This document shows positions 8,048 through 16,549 of a DNA stretch of 64,000 nt, one piece after another. The stretch covers positions 186,001 through 250,000 of the forward strand of contig NZ_JBBCAS010000005.1 of the NCBI RefSeq assembly GCF_037203765.1, in the 5' to 3' direction. Source of the DNA: Sediminicola sp037203765 (GTDB taxonomy: Bacteria; Bacteroidota; Bacteroidia; Flavobacteriales; Flavobacteriaceae). The notes under the pieces are model-generated. The model was given only the letters and a program-made list of their open reading frames with translations, made no database searches and was not told the origin of the DNA. Both the position numbers and the translations under genes were made by a program. Position 1 is the first letter of the stretch. Every line of letters begins with the position of its first letter.

Positions 8048-8776
8048 ATGGAAAACTTTTTAGCATCACTTCCGTTAGTAGCAAAGCTCACTCCGGATGA
8101 TTACGTAGGTTTTACTTTTTTCGTAGGCTGTATGGCCATGATGGCTGCTTCTGCTTTTTTCTTTTTGTCCATGGGCAGTTTTGACAAGAAATGGCGAACT
8201 TCTATCTTGGTTTCGGGATTAATTACATTTATCGCAGCCGTACACTATTGGTATATGCGCGACTACTGGGCAGCCTTTGAGGAATCCCCAACCTTCTTCC
8301 GTTATGTGGACTGGGTACTGACAGTACCGCTTATGTGTGTTGAATTCTTTTTAATATTGAAAGTGGCAGGAGCCAAAAAATCCCTGATGTGGAGGTTGAT
8401 CTTCCTTTCCGTGATCATGTTGGTTACCGGATACTTAGGGGAAGCGGTATATAGGGACCAAGCATGGCTATGGGGACTTATTTCAGGTATTGCTTACTTT
8501 GTCATTGTTTATGACATTTGGTTGGGCCAAGCAAAAAAGCTGGCAGAATCAGCAGGTGGTGCCGTATTAAAAGCCCACAAAACGTTGTGTTGGTTTGTTT
8601 TAGTAGGATGGGCCATCTATCCAATAGGTTATATGGCTGGAACACCTGGATGGTATGAAGGCCTTTTTGGCGGACTCGATCTAGATGTAGTCTATAACAT
8701 TGGTGATGCCATCAACAAAATTGGTTTTGGTCTTGTAGTGTATGGTTTGGCTGTTTCCAAATCATCCGAGGCTTAA
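8048..8776 (+). CDS. Proteorhodopsin, light-driven proton pump
   Basis: 242 aa with seven transmembrane helices. Helix C reads RYVDWVLTVPLMCVEF: D88 (proton acceptor), T92 and E99 (proton donor) give the DTE motif of outward proton pumps, not the NDQ motif of sodium pumps or NTQ of chloride pumps. H66 (AVHYW) pairs with the acceptor Asp, and K224 (DAINKIGF) forms the Schiff base with retinal. M96 is at the spectral-tuning position, which in Bacteroidota predicts green-light absorption. Retinal comes from the divergent blh product. The intergenic region is very AT-rich with no clear consensus promoter; a hairpin terminator follows. Confidence 0.97.
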   Translation: MENFLASLPLVAKLTPDDYVGFTFFVGCMAMMAASAFFFLSMGSFDKKWRTSILVSGLITFIAAVHYWYMRDYWAAFEESPTFFRYVDWVLTVPLMCVEFFLILKVAGAKKSLMWRLIFLSVIMLVTGYLGEAVYRDQAWLWGLISGIAYFVIVYDIWLGQAKKLAESAGGAVLKAHKTLCWFVLVGWAIYPIGYMAGTPGWYEGLFGGLDLDVVYNIGDAINKIGFGLVVYGLAVSKSSEA

Positions 8777-8795
8777 AAATTTAAATTCCAAAATG

Positions 8796-8822
8796 AAAAA
8801 GACCGCATCTAGCGGTCTTTTT
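8796..8822. terminator. Bidirectional terminator between proteorhodopsin and argS
   Basis: GACCGC (8801-8806) and GCGGTC (8812-8817) form a perfect stem around ATCTA, extended by five A at 8796-8800 and five T at 8818-8822. It can end transcription from both sides, serving the convergent proteorhodopsin and argS genes. Confidence 0.85.
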
Positions 8823-8839
8823 TATATACTTTTTTGAAA

Positions 8840-10630
8840 CTACATTCTTTCCGGTACTTCAATGCCCAATAGCCTGAATGCCGATTGGATCACATCTCCT
8901 ACTTTCTTGGACAATTGTACTCTTAGAATCTTTTTTTGTTCAACATCTTCGCCCAAAATTGATACATTCTGATAAAACGAATTGAACTCCTTAACAAGGT
9001 CGTAAGTATAGTTGGCAATAAGGGCCGGACTAAAATTGGATGCCGCCAATTGAATGGTATCCGGAAACAGTTGCAATTGCTTCAACAATTCTTTTTCCTT
9101 CTCGTGCAGTTCCATTTTTGAAGTATCCAATGCTTTTGAAACGTCCACCTTGGTATCCGCAGCCTTTCTCAGGATAGATTGAATCCTGGCATAGGTATAT
9201 TGTATGAATGGACCTGTATTACCCTGAAAATCTACAGATTCCTCTGGATTAAAGAGGATCCGCTTTTTGGGGTCCACCTTTAATATGTAATACTTTAAGG
9301 CACCAAGGCCTATAACTTTATATAATTCTTGTTTTTCGGCTTCGGAATAATCCTCCAGCTTTCCTAGCTCCTCGGAGATCTCCGCAGCTGTTCTGGTCAT
9401 ATCGGACATCAGGTCATCAGCATCCACAACGGTTCCTTCCCTACTTTTCATTTTTCCACTGGGAAGATCCACCATTCCATAACTTAAATGGAACAGGTTC
9501 TCGGCCCAATCAAATCCTAATTTCTTTAAAATAAGGAAGAGCACCTTAAAATGATAATCCTGCTCGTTCCCAACGGTATAGACCATCCCTTTCACATCTG
9601 GATTGTCCTTGACCCTTTGGATTGCCGTGCCGATATCCTGTGTCATATACACCGCAGTTCCATCGGAACGCAATACTATTTTTTCGTCCAGCCCTTCATC
9701 GGTAAGGTCTATCCAAACACTGCTATCTTTTTTCCTATAAAACACACCTTTTTTAAGTCCGTCTTCAACAACATCCTTGCCCAAAAGATAGGTGTCACTT
9801 TCATAATAGTATTGGTCAAAATCTACTCCCAAGTTCTTATAGGTAACTTCAAACCCTTTGTAAACCCATTGGTTCATGGTTTTCCATAGGTTGACGACAT
9901 CCTCGTCCCCAGCTTCCCATTTGCGCAGCATATCTTGGGCCTCCAAAAGGATCGGGGCCTCCTTTTCTGCCACCTTTTTGTCTATCCCCTCGGCAACCAT
10001 AGCTGCAACCTGTTCCTTATAGGCCTTATCAAAGGCCACATAGTAGTTCCCTACCAACTTATCCCCTTTGAGTTTTGTACTTTCCGGTGTTTCACCGTTA
10101 CCATACCGCTGCCACGCCAACATGCTCTTGCAAATATGGATACCCCTATCATTGATAATTTGAGTCTTGTATACTTTTTTTCCCGAAGCCTTTATGATCT
10201 CGGCCACGGAATATCCCAATAAGTTATTTCTGATATGCCCAAGGTGCAGCGGTTTGTTGGTATTGGGAGACGAATATTCTACCATGACCGCATCCGATTC
10301 ACTTTGGGCAACACGACCATAATTTTGATCATCCTTTATTTCATTAAAGAAATCCAGATAGTAACTATCGCCAATGGTTATGTTCAAGAAACCCTTAACC
10401 ACATTGAAATCTTCCACGGATGCAACGTGCTCCTTTAAAAACTGACCAATCTGCTCCCCAATTTGAACAGGATTACCTTTTATGGTGCGCAACATAGGAA
10501 AAATAACAACCGTAATATCCCCTGCAAAATCCTTGCGGGTTGGTTGAAATTCTACATCAGGCAGATCCATACCATATATGGATTTGACGGCTTCCTTTAC
10601 CTTTAAGGTTAAGACTTCTTGAATGTTCAT
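8840..10630 (-). CDS. argS: Arginyl-tRNA synthetase
   Basis: 596 aa class I synthetase that charges tRNA-Arg. An N-terminal tRNA-recognition (Add-1) domain covers about 1-110. The HIGH-type motif is HLGH (SPNTNKPLHLGHIRNN region), and the KMSKS loop is replaced by KMKSREG, a form common in ArgRS. The C-terminal DALR anticodon-binding domain includes NTGPFIQYTYARIQSI and ends in LLGIEVPERM. A TAGTTTTG -7-like box lies at 10653-10660 on the minus strand. Length is normal for the family, and it is probably a single-gene unit ended by the hairpin shared with proteorhodopsin. Confidence 0.97.
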   Translation of the reverse strand: MNIQEVLTLKVKEAVKSIYGMDLPDVEFQPTRKDFAGDITVVIFPMLRTIKGNPVQIGEQIGQFLKEHVASVEDFNVVKGFLNITIGDSYYLDFFNEIKDDQNYGRVAQSESDAVMVEYSSPNTNKPLHLGHIRNNLLGYSVAEIIKASGKKVYKTQIINDRGIHICKSMLAWQRYGNGETPESTKLKGDKLVGNYYVAFDKAYKEQVAAMVAEGIDKKVAEKEAPILLEAQDMLRKWEAGDEDVVNLWKTMNQWVYKGFEVTYKNLGVDFDQYYYESDTYLLGKDVVEDGLKKGVFYRKKDSSVWIDLTDEGLDEKIVLRSDGTAVYMTQDIGTAIQRVKDNPDVKGMVYTVGNEQDYHFKVLFLILKKLGFDWAENLFHLSYGMVDLPSGKMKSREGTVVDADDLMSDMTRTAAEISEELGKLEDYSEAEKQELYKVIGLGALKYYILKVDPKKRILFNPEESVDFQGNTGPFIQYTYARIQSILRKAADTKVDVSKALDTSKMELHEKEKELLKQLQLFPDTIQLAASNFSPALIANYTYDLVKEFNSFYQNVSILGEDVEQKKILRVQLSKKVGDVIQSAFRLLGIEVPERM

Positions 10631-10779
10631 TACATCTCGGCTTTTAAAGCTGCAAAACTACGCATTTTTATTCTTTCACACTGATTATAACACCAACCAA
10701 GCCGGTATAATTGAAGTTTTCCTTAACTTTATAGGTAACTATGAAAAGTTCGTTAAAATAAAAAATTGCTCGTAATGCC

Positions 10780-11205
10780 ATGCTTGTAAATGTATCGTAT
10801 AACAATAAAGAAATCACAAGAAAAGTAGATGAAGAAGTTGGGAAACCATTTACCCTAAAAGAGCGTTTTGCCTTAAAAGGGATAGGTTCCCCAAAATTAT
10901 TTATTACCGAGGCCAGCACCGGAATCAGGGATCTCCTGTTATTGGACAACAATTTGGACAGTTGCAACATTGAAATGAGACCTAAAGGAATCATTGTAAG
11001 GTTTCGGTCCCTTTTGGAGACTTTTGCCCTGGTCATACCCTATTACAAACTCACTATTTACAAAGGTGATTTTGCGGTGTATTCCATATTCAGGGACCAC
11101 TATTTTATTAAAGTCAGATCGGATACCAAGGCTATTCAAAAATTCTTTCGGAAAATATTGGATTACAAGGCGGACAATGCGCCTACCTCCATTGAAGATC
11201 TTTAA
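10780..11205 (+). CDS. Conserved hypothetical protein
   Basis: 141 aa with no signal peptide or membrane segment. I do not recognise a domain. The sequence is a mix of short beta-like stretches (MLVNVSYNNKEITRKV, GIIVRFRSLLETFALVIPYY, KLTIYKGDFAVYS) and ends with a short helix (KAIQKFFRKILDYK), which suggests a small PH-like or beta-barrel fold in the cytoplasm. It is divergent from argS and lies 67 bases before the SDR/DUF2867 gene on the same strand, so the two may be co-transcribed. Base composition and an intact frame support a real gene. Confidence 0.75.
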   Translation: MLVNVSYNNKEITRKVDEEVGKPFTLKERFALKGIGSPKLFITEASTGIRDLLLLDNNLDSCNIEMRPKGIIVRFRSLLETFALVIPYYKLTIYKGDFAVYSIFRDHYFIKVRSDTKAIQKFFRKILDYKADNAPTSIEDL

Positions 11206-11272
11206 ACATCCCATCTTCCAATTAGTGCAATATATCCGTATTGAAGGTCTGTACGCATAAACAATAATAACT

Positions 11273-12697
11273 ATGAAGATTTTACTTACTGGAGCGAACG
11301 GGTACATAGGCATGAGATTGCTACCGCAACTGTTGGACAAAGGTCATGAGGTGGTTTGTGCCGTACGTGACAGAAAACGGTTGTCCGTGGATCCGGAAAC
11401 GCTTTCCAGGGTCAGTATAGTGGAGGTAGATTTTTTGGATGATTACAAGCCAAACTTGATGCCTGCCGATATTGAGGCAGCATACTACCTCATCCATTCC
11501 ATGAGTTCTTCTACTACAGATTTTGATGAAAAAGAGGCGGTTTCCGCCCAAACCTTCAATCGCTATATGAAGGATACCCAAGTGCAGCAGGTCATTTATC
11601 TGAGCGGTATTGTAAACGATAAAGACCTCTCCAAACATTTACGTTCGAGAAAAAATGTGGAGGACATTTTGTATCAGGGCGACTTCAATGTTACTGTACT
11701 TCGGGCCGGAATCATTGTAGGCTCCGGTAGTTCCTCCTTTGAAATCATCAGGGACCTGTGCGAGAAACTTCCGATAATGATAACCCCAAAATGGGTATTG
11801 ACCAAAACCCAGCCCATTGCCATTAGGGATGTGATCAATTTCTTGACGGGTGTCCTGGGAAATGAAAAGACCTATAACGATTCCTTTGATATTGGTGGTC
11901 CAGAAGTACTTACCTATAAGGCCATGCTGGAACAATATGCGAAGGTCCGCGGCTTTAAGGTGGCCATATATACGGTACCTGTTATGACCCCAAAGCTTTC
12001 CTCCTATTGGCTTTATTTTGTTACCTCCACTTCCTATAAACTGGCCATGAATTTAGTGGACAGCATGAAGATGGAGGTGGTTGCCAAAGACAATCGCCTG
12101 CAACAGATTTTGGGCATTGCACCCCACACCTATACGGAGGCCATTAAAATGGCATTTGTCAAAATTGAGCAAAATCTGGTCATCAGTAGCTGGAAGGACA
12201 GCATGGTGAGCGGACGTATGAGCAAGAACCTAAAAAAATTCATCCAAGTCCCGAAGTACGGGGTACTCAAAGACGAACAACAGATAAAGGTGGACGATCC
12301 CGACAGGGTATTGGAAAGAATTTGGAAAATAGGTGGGGATACAGGTTGGTACTATGCCAATTGGTTATGGAAAATCAGAGGCATACTGGATAAGTTTACC
12401 GGTGGCGTGGGACTGAGGAGAGGGCGCACCCACCCCGACAGGATTTACGCGGGAGATTCGCTTGATTTTTGGCGTGTGTTATTGGCCGATAAGAAGAACA
12501 AACGACTCTTGTTATTTGCGGAGATGAAATTACCTGGAGAGGCTTGGTTGGAATTTAAAATAGATGAGAATAATGTCTTGCACCAAACAGCCACTTTTAG
12601 ACCACGAGGTTTAAAAGGGCGCTTGTATTGGTACAGCATTGTACCTTTCCACTTTTTTATATTTGGAGGGATGATCAGAAATATTGCTAAAACTTAA
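11273..12697 (+). CDS. NAD(P)-binding Rossmann / DUF2867 family protein
   Basis: 474 aa. The N-terminal half is an atypical SDR / NAD(P)H-binding Rossmann domain with a clear TGANGYIG nucleotide-binding loop at the start and IYLSGIV in the central sheet. The C-terminal part (about 330-470, with GGDTGWYYANWLWKIRG, LLLFAEMKLPGEAWLEF and FRPRGLKGRLYWY) matches DUF2867, often fused to this type of Rossmann domain. Its substrate is not known. The next gene, a BCCT transporter, begins within a few tens of bases of the stop, so co-transcription is likely. Confidence 0.88.
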   Translation: MKILLTGANGYIGMRLLPQLLDKGHEVVCAVRDRKRLSVDPETLSRVSIVEVDFLDDYKPNLMPADIEAAYYLIHSMSSSTTDFDEKEAVSAQTFNRYMKDTQVQQVIYLSGIVNDKDLSKHLRSRKNVEDILYQGDFNVTVLRAGIIVGSGSSSFEIIRDLCEKLPIMITPKWVLTKTQPIAIRDVINFLTGVLGNEKTYNDSFDIGGPEVLTYKAMLEQYAKVRGFKVAIYTVPVMTPKLSSYWLYFVTSTSYKLAMNLVDSMKMEVVAKDNRLQQILGIAPHTYTEAIKMAFVKIEQNLVISSWKDSMVSGRMSKNLKKFIQVPKYGVLKDEQQIKVDDPDRVLERIWKIGGDTGWYYANWLWKIRGILDKFTGGVGLRRGRTHPDRIYAGDSLDFWRVLLADKKNKRLLLFAEMKLPGEAWLEFKIDENNVLHQTATFRPRGLKGRLYWYSIVPFHFFIFGGMIRNIAKT

Positions 12698-12714
12698 ATC
12701 ACTGCCTTATCGCT

Positions 12715-14211
12715 ATTCTTAAATACCTCAGAAAAAATATTCTGCTTACCGTATCCATCGGAATCATATTTTTACTTTCCCTTATTGTTTATGGTTTCAC
12801 CAAAGAATCTTACAATACCATAGAATCCACTTCCATTTGGGTTCGGAACTATTTTGGGTATTTTTACCTCTATCTAGGGCTTGCATGTGTGCTTTTGCTC
12901 ATTGGTATTGCCTTTTCACCTCTGGGCAAGATAAAATTGGGCAAGAAGGACCAAAAACCGGTTCATACCCTATGGGCATGGACCGCCATGCTCTACAGTG
13001 CAGGTATGGGTGCCGGAATTTTATTGAGGGCGGTACAGGAACCCGTTTTTATGCAACAAAACCCACCATTTCCTTCCTCCAACACACCTAACATTCTAGC
13101 CTTGGAATTCACCTTCTATCAATGGGGTTTAACCGCTTGGGCCTTTTATGGCCTTTTTGCCATGATTGTAGGTTATGCCCTATTTGTAAAAAAGAAAAAG
13201 GTCTTGGTGAGTTCTACCATTGAAGATACCATTACTTACAAACCTGCCAGAATGGGTATTGATGTCATGACCATCATTACAACGGTATTTGGACTAATTG
13301 CAGCAATAGGCCTTGGCACCACACAGATAAATGGCGGACTAACCCATGTATTTGAGCGAAATTTTGATATTTCCACCACTTTACTGTTGGCCATAGTTAT
13401 TTCTTCCATAGCCTTTGTATCGGTTTGGAAGGGCGTTAACAAAGGGATCAAAATCTTGTCCAAATTGAATATTCTACTGACCCTCGCACTTTTGGTCTTC
13501 ATCTTTGTCACCAGTGACATGGGCAATATTCTCTGGTCCTTTGCCAAGGCAAGCCTGCAATATCTTATAGACTTCATTCCCATGAGCATTGCTATTGGCT
13601 CCTACGATCCCGGTATTGAATTCTTGACAGACTGGACCTTTTACTATTGGGCTTTTTGGCTGGCATGGGCTCCCTTTACAGGAATTTTTATTGCCCGGAT
13701 CTCCAAGGGCAGAACACTGCGCCAGTTGTTGTTAGGGGTTTTGATCATTCCGTCCTTGGGTACGTTCTTTTGGTTCTCAGTTTTTGGCAGCTCGGCATTT
13801 CAACTCATAGAGTCCTGGGGAAATTATCAAAATGAATTTGACAACGTATTTAGTTCCATTTTCAAATTTTTCGAACATTATCCATTATCCACTGTTTTAA
13901 ACCTGACCACCATCCTATTATTGATCAGTTTTTTGGTGACCTCTGTGGATTCTGCCGTTTTTGTATTGAGCATGTTCAGTGATAAGGGCAAAAAAGAACC
14001 CAGTAAAATGCATCGTTTACTCTGGTCCGTTTTTATTCTTTTGGGAGCATTGGCCATTATTTTATTGGGGAATGCCAAACCTGAAATTAATGTCTTGATC
14101 GCCGTCCAAAAATTGCTGATCATCACCTCCTTGCCCTTTGCCTTTTTTATGGTGGCCATGGCCACTATTTTCCTCCGTGAATTGATCAACGACAAAAAAG
14201 CCCCTCTTTAA
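12715..14211 (+). CDS. BCCT-family (betaine/carnitine/choline) transporter, non-standard start
   Basis: The frame is open from 12691 to the stop at 14209-14211. Standard callers would start at GTG 12889 (440 aa), but that removes the first transmembrane helix. The upstream codons encode a plausible BCCT N-terminus (LKYLRKNILLTVSIGII..., then YNTIESTSIWVRNYFGYFY) without any ATG, GTG or TTG. I therefore extend to ATT 12715 (about 498 aa, near the family norm); CTG 12742 is an alternative. Family marks are SAGMGAGILLRAVQEP in the substrate helix and the Trp-rich segment YWAFWLAWAPFTGIFIARIS. The protein is expected to import a quaternary ammonium osmolyte with Na+ or H+. The start codon is uncertain; the family assignment is not. 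Confidence 0.85.
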   Translation: MLKYLRKNILLTVSIGIIFLLSLIVYGFTKESYNTIESTSIWVRNYFGYFYLYLGLACVLLLIGIAFSPLGKIKLGKKDQKPVHTLWAWTAMLYSAGMGAGILLRAVQEPVFMQQNPPFPSSNTPNILALEFTFYQWGLTAWAFYGLFAMIVGYALFVKKKKVLVSSTIEDTITYKPARMGIDVMTIITTVFGLIAAIGLGTTQINGGLTHVFERNFDISTTLLLAIVISSIAFVSVWKGVNKGIKILSKLNILLTLALLVFIFVTSDMGNILWSFAKASLQYLIDFIPMSIAIGSYDPGIEFLTDWTFYYWAFWLAWAPFTGIFIARISKGRTLRQLLLGVLIIPSLGTFFWFSVFGSSAFQLIESWGNYQNEFDNVFSSIFKFFEHYPLSTVLNLTTILLLISFLVTSVDSAVFVLSMFSDKGKKEPSKMHRLLWSVFILLGALAIILLGNAKPEINVLIAVQKLLIITSLPFAFFMVAMATIFLRELINDKKAPL

Positions 14212-14226
14212 TCGTAAAAGAGAGGC
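14200..14226. terminator. Terminator between the convergent BCCT and CtlX-type genes
   Basis: Ten-base arms at 14200-14209 and 14217-14226 pair with one mismatch, and the plus-strand arm overlaps the end of the BCCT frame and its stop codon. The preceding A-run (14194-14199) gives a U tail for the minus-strand gene. Confidence 0.7.
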
Positions 14227-14251
14227 TTTATGTAAAGATGTTCCAGATATG

Positions 14252-15184
14252 TTAACTCTTTGGAAGAAATACTTCCGCCATCATACAACGGGCACTACCA
14301 CCTCCACACGTTTCTATGGTCTCCAAAGAACTGTGTATTATGGGACAATGTTTTTCTATGGCCTTGACCTGATCGGCGGTCAAGCTATGGTAGGCAGTAG
14401 AACTCATCACTAGGTAGGTCTGACCTCCCATGCCCTGCACCTGTAGCATATTCCCCGCGAATTGGTGCATCTGGGATTCTGAAATAGTTATGATTTCCTT
14501 TCCATCCTGTTTCAAGTGCTCTACAACATTTTTCTTTTCCTTTTTATCGTCAATGGTATCCAGGCAGATCACTGCAAAATCATCGGCCACACACATCATA
14601 ACATTGGTATGGTAAATGGGCAAACGCTTACCATCCACAGTTTGATTGGCCGTAAATACCACGGGCGTATATTCAAAATCCTCACAAAATTCTATGAACA
14701 ATTCCTCATCGGCACGGGCAGACAGGGCACAGTAGGCCTTTTTGTTCACTCGGTCCAAAATGATACTTCCCGTACCTTCCAAGAACAACTCCTCTGCTTC
14801 TGCAGAAGTATAGTCCACAATATTCTCGATCAGGAATCCTTTTTCTTCCAAGATTTCCAAAATATCTTCCCGTCGTTCATTTCTTCTGTTTTCTGCAAAC
14901 ATCGGGTAGATCCCAACATTGCCATTTTCATGGAAAGAAACCCAATTGTTTGGAAAGATGGAGTCTGGGGTATCGGGATCCAAGGTATCCTCTACAACAA
15001 CAACATTTACCCCTTTCTCCCTTAGTTTAGCCGCAAAGGCATCAAATTCATTCTGGGCCTTGACATTGATGTCGTGGTTCACCATATCCAATTTCTCCTG
15101 GAAGTAATTGTTCACAGCCGTTTGCTCATTCATTCGAAAGTTGACTGGGCGAACCATTAAAATGGTATTTGTTGCTTGTTTCAT
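14252..15184 (-). CDS. Arginine deiminase-related hydrolase, CtlX-like
   Basis: 310 aa of the guanidino-group-modifying (pentein) superfamily. The N-terminus (ILMVRPVNFRMNEQTAVNNYFQ) is typical of CtlX-type proteins annotated as citrulline utilisation hydrolases. Catalytic features are the DSIFPNNW segment, LFLEGTGS with the acidic residue, the central histidine (LPIYHTNVMM) and the nucleophile Cys300 in GGGSARCMMAE. Family members hydrolyse or deiminate guanidino or ureido compounds such as arginine and citrulline; the exact substrate here cannot be read from sequence. A TAATTTTG -7-like box lies at 15234-15241 on the minus strand. A second pentein-fold hydrolase is encoded close by. Confidence 0.85.
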   Translation of the reverse strand: MKQATNTILMVRPVNFRMNEQTAVNNYFQEKLDMVNHDINVKAQNEFDAFAAKLREKGVNVVVVEDTLDPDTPDSIFPNNWVSFHENGNVGIYPMFAENRRNERREDILEILEEKGFLIENIVDYTSAEAEELFLEGTGSIILDRVNKKAYCALSARADEELFIEFCEDFEYTPVVFTANQTVDGKRLPIYHTNVMMCVADDFAVICLDTIDDKKEKKNVVEHLKQDGKEIITISESQMHQFAGNMLQVQGMGGQTYLVMSSTAYHSLTADQVKAIEKHCPIIHSSLETIETCGGGSARCMMAEVFLPKS

Positions 15185-15293
15185 GACTTGTACTATCTAT
15201 TTTTATAAATATTTTATCCTGCGCTGATCAGCACAAAATTAGTTTATTAAATTGCCAATCTAAATACCTTAAAGGTTAAAAAATACTTACTGG

Positions 15294-15551
15294 ATGACAA
15301 CTACAGATTGGATCGGAGCTATTGGCGTTTTTTTAATATTAATGGGTTATTTTCTTAATCTAAGACAGCTTATAAAACCCACGGACCTATCCTATATCCT
15401 GTTAAATCTTTCTGGAGCAAGCATAGCCTGCTTTGCCTCCCTTCTATTGGAATATATTCCCTTTATCATCTTGGAAGGGATCTGGGCCCTCGTTTCTTTT
15501 ATGGCCCTGATCAATTATATTCGAAAACGAACTTTAAGCGTTAATCCCTGA
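15294..15551 (+). CDS. Small CBU_0592-type membrane protein
   Basis: 85 aa with three hydrophobic segments (about 6-22, 35-52 and 56-76) and a basic C-terminus (RKRTL). The order of segments and the motif GYFLNLRQLIKPTDLSY match a small family named CBU_0592-type membrane proteins, whose function is unknown. It sits between two pentein-fold hydrolases and overlaps the 3' end of the second one by 11 bases on the opposite strand. The clean ATG and a family-typical length support it as a real gene. Confidence 0.75.
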   Translation: MTTTDWIGAIGVFLILMGYFLNLRQLIKPTDLSYILLNLSGASIACFASLLLEYIPFIILEGIWALVSFMALINYIRKRTLSVNP

Positions 15552-16455
15552 TCAGGGGCATGGTGCTGCATCTTAACAATCCCTCCTGTTTGGATATTTC
15601 GGCATATGGGATTTCCTCTACTGTAAATCCGTGTTCCCTCAGCCAATTGTTCAGTCGTGTAAAATTACGTTCCGACACCACAACATCTGGGGCTATGGAG
15701 AATACATTGCTGAACATGTGGTACATTTCGTCCTTGGTAATTTCAAACACATTTTCCTTTCCGAAAAAGTTGACCAACCATTGGTATTCCTCTTCTACAA
15801 GGAAACCGTTCTTATGTATGATCGCCTTGTCCTTACCAACAGGTTGAAAGCAACAATCCAAATGAAGGGCATTCTCATTGGCTATGGTGTTCGACTTCCG
15901 TAACTCAAAGGATTTTACCGTTTTATTGGGGAACAGGGATTGTATGAATTCCACCCCGGCCTTATTGGTCCTTGCCGTAATATAATCCGCATAATCTGCT
16001 CCGGTATAGGTGCCTATAAAGATATAATCCCCATAGGGCATAACATCTCCACCTTCTATATGTACGTTCGCTGGAGGTGTAATAATATTCTCTTTCGGAA
16101 TATCTGCCAGAACGTGTTTAATGGCTTCAATCTCAATCTCCCGGTCTGGAAGAATATTGGCTTTGATCAATTTATCTTCTATAACAAAGGTGATGTCCCT
16201 CGAAAATATCTGGTTGACATCCTTGAAGACTTTAGGTCTATATACTTTAACCCCATATTTTTCAAAAACAGCGGCAAAGGCCTCCATTTCTTTGACCATA
16301 TCCTCCTCTTTGGGATAGGTACCGGCCAATATATGTTCCAGAGATTTTGGATCATAAGCCTCCTCTGGAGAAGGAACAGGACCACAGCTCTCTGCAGTAC
16401 CCAAAATAACTGCCCGTAAACGAGAAGTTTCGTCTGTAACATTTAGATGTAACAT
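15541..16455 (-). CDS. Amidinotransferase / dimethylarginine dimethylaminohydrolase-like protein
   Basis: 304 aa pentein-fold enzyme. Visible active-site elements are FSRDITFVIEDK (substrate-binding Asp), HIEGGDVMPYGD (Glu-Gly-Gly-Asp), the catalytic histidine in NALHLDCCF and the nucleophile Cys296 in LLRCSTMPL near the C-terminus. These enzymes hydrolyse or transfer the guanidino group of arginine derivatives. The sequence is nearer to DDAH/ADI-like hydrolases than to large glycine amidinotransferases, but the substrate is not certain. A TATATTTG -7-like box (16470-16477) lies 14 bases before the start. Citrate synthase is encoded upstream on the same strand and has its own terminator. Confidence 0.85.
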   Translation of the reverse strand: MLHLNVTDETSRLRAVILGTAESCGPVPSPEEAYDPKSLEHILAGTYPKEEDMVKEMEAFAAVFEKYGVKVYRPKVFKDVNQIFSRDITFVIEDKLIKANILPDREIEIEAIKHVLADIPKENIITPPANVHIEGGDVMPYGDYIFIGTYTGADYADYITARTNKAGVEFIQSLFPNKTVKSFELRKSNTIANENALHLDCCFQPVGKDKAIIHKNGFLVEEEYQWLVNFFGKENVFEITKDEMYHMFSNVFSIAPDVVVSERNFTRLNNWLREHGFTVEEIPYAEISKQEGLLRCSTMPLIRD

Positions 16456-16492
16456 AGTTAAATTTTAAGCAAATATAGAATACTTGTTCATG

Positions 16493-16526
16493 TAAAAAAA
16501 AACCGCCCCTTAAAAAAGGGGCAGTT
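16493..16526 (-). terminator. Terminator after gltA
   Basis: Arms 16501-16511 and 16516-16526 pair with one mismatch, GC-rich in the middle. The A-run at 16493-16500 is a U tail on the minus strand. It lies 24 bases past the gltA stop. Confidence 0.8.
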
Positions 16527-16549
16527 TATGTATACACTTTTGAAAAGAT

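Noticed and set aside
12889..12891. GTG as start of the BCCT gene
   Set aside because: It would cut off the first transmembrane helix; the open frame upstream encodes a fitting N-terminus.
12837..13091. Plus-strand frame of 84 codons at the BCCT start
   Set aside because: It overlaps the BCCT gene in another frame, and the BCCT frame has the family motifs.
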